A DNA stretch of 51,439 nucleotides from Clostridiales bacterium. Its GTDB lineage: Bacteria; Bacillota; Clostridia; Christensenellales; CAG-138. The position numbers and the translations under genes are program-made. Below the pieces are notes generated by a model. That model was not told where the DNA came from. It was given only the letters and a program-made list of their open reading frames with translations, and did not search any database. The number at the start of each line of letters is the position of its first letter. Position 1 is the first letter of the stretch. This document shows, in pieces, positions 50,874 to 51,439 of the stretch. The stretch is taken from positions 1 to 51,439 of the forward strand of contig WREI01000010.1 of assembly GCA_009779405.1 (NCBI GenBank), given 5' to 3'.

Positions 50874-51439
50874 ATGAAACTCACCAAAGAAAACCATGAA
50901 GCACCATCCGCAAAATCTACAAAGGTCAAATTGATGCTGTTGCGTTAAGCACCACAAGCCTTGTAGATGAAATCATCCTCTCCATGCACGAGCATTCGCT
51001 TAGGGTCTGCCACCGTGCATGACATCAATTTGGCAAGGGATATGATGCTCAATTCTCCTGTTTAAAGTACGGTGACATCCTCATAAATGACAGGGGCTTT
51101 ATTGACAGGGAAGTTATGAATCGCTTGAAATTGGAACGTGGCGTGGATATGTATATCCCCTTGCGTGATAAGATGGTGGCATATAAATTAGCCATATCCG
51201 TTGCCAATTCCGAATTGAACTGGCAGAAGCATCCCGATAAGTCCCGTCATGGCGAAATGATTGCCCTTGTAAATCTCCCCGCCGATTGTTGGGTACAAAA
51301 GAAATCGAAAGTCCCCAATGTGCCGCTCAATGCCTGTGTGGTTTGGAATGTGCCGAAAGATGAATACTTTGTAATCGTCACAACCGATATTACCAAAGCC
51401 GCAAGGGAAATTATCAAAATCTATGCCCTGCGTGTTGAG
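50874..51439 (+). pseudogene. Decayed IS4/IS1634-type transposase, runs off the window
   Basis: Three consecutive frames give parts of one transposase: RKIYKGQIDAVALSTTSLVD and ILSMHEHSLR, then GSATVHDINLARDMML, then LKYGDILINDRGFIDREVMN (the DxD/E-containing core) and CVVWNVPKDEYFVIVTTDIT to the window end. Frame changes lie near 51000 (CTTAGGG) and 51060 (CCTGTTTAAAG), each explainable by a single base. The 3' end is outside the window. An ATG at 50874 (MKLTKENHE) with AAAGGA is a possible start but is out of frame with the rest. Confidence 0.6.

Noticed and set aside
50708-50929. 73-residue minus-strand ORF across the tandem terminators
   Set aside because: It reads through two strong hairpins and has no start site support.

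Overview
This window looks like a chromosomal segment of a high-GC, anaerobic, Gram-positive member of the Clostridia. The evidence is the paired GlgC/GlgD ADP-glucose pyrophosphorylase subunits, the class III (oxygen-sensitive) ribonucleotide reductase, type I dockerin repeats, Pro/Thr-rich cell-wall linkers, SpaA-like and beta-helix surface proteins with membrane anchors, and strong AGGAGG-type ribosome binding sites. I see no rRNA, tRNA or CRISPR array. The species cannot be named from this sequence.

Layout. 1-2572: a DUF6034-like protein (cut by the window edge) convergent with an M29 aminopeptidase. 2677-11441 (minus strand): a dockerin/leucine-rich-repeat surface protein, then glycogen synthesis genes glgA, glgD, glgC and glgB, interrupted between glgA and glgD by a RelB/YafQ-type toxin-antitoxin pair whose toxin lacks an in-frame start. 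11622-16892: a giant beta-helix/Ig-like wall protein. 17032-18956: rpiB, upp and a short QueG-like Fe-S protein. 19049-22147: a lipoprotein-MBOAT-DHHW operon, probably for cell-surface O-acetylation. 22280-30527 (minus): envelope proteins (NlpC/P60 peptidase, a frameshifted SpaA-like protein, an SH3-EEP nuclease-fold protein and two tandem PQQ-type propellers). 30849-39910: an AAA ATPase with DUF4143, an unknown anchored protein, nrdD, a class B penicillin-binding lipoprotein and murG.

39911-41150 is a small AT-richer island with a Panacea-domain (DUF4065) gene overlapping a two-helix membrane protein gene, which fits a toxin-antitoxin module. 41158-44059 (minus) holds a PstS-like lipoprotein with a YARHG tail, a metallophosphoesterase and a small anchored protein. 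44249-47025 is a tight three-gene operon: multi-pass membrane protein, glutathionylspermidine-synthase-like ATP-grasp ligase and an unknown protein. 47026-51439 is AT-rich and mobile: an IS1182-type transposase remnant, an orphan RHS C-terminal tip with a possible immunity gene, a small HTH protein, a HipA/CtkA-like kinase and a decayed transposase.

The most striking signal outside the genes is a family of intergenic repeat elements. Each is built from arms of 7-bp repeats in inverted orientation, usually around a GTAGG-type palindromic core, and they sit at or within about 20 bp of stop codons. Free copies of the core palindrome (GTAGGGGC...) also occur. Several lie inside reading frames and supply the GlgA C-terminal tail and stop codon, part of the dockerin protein's signal region, and the C-terminal tail of the ATP-grasp ligase.
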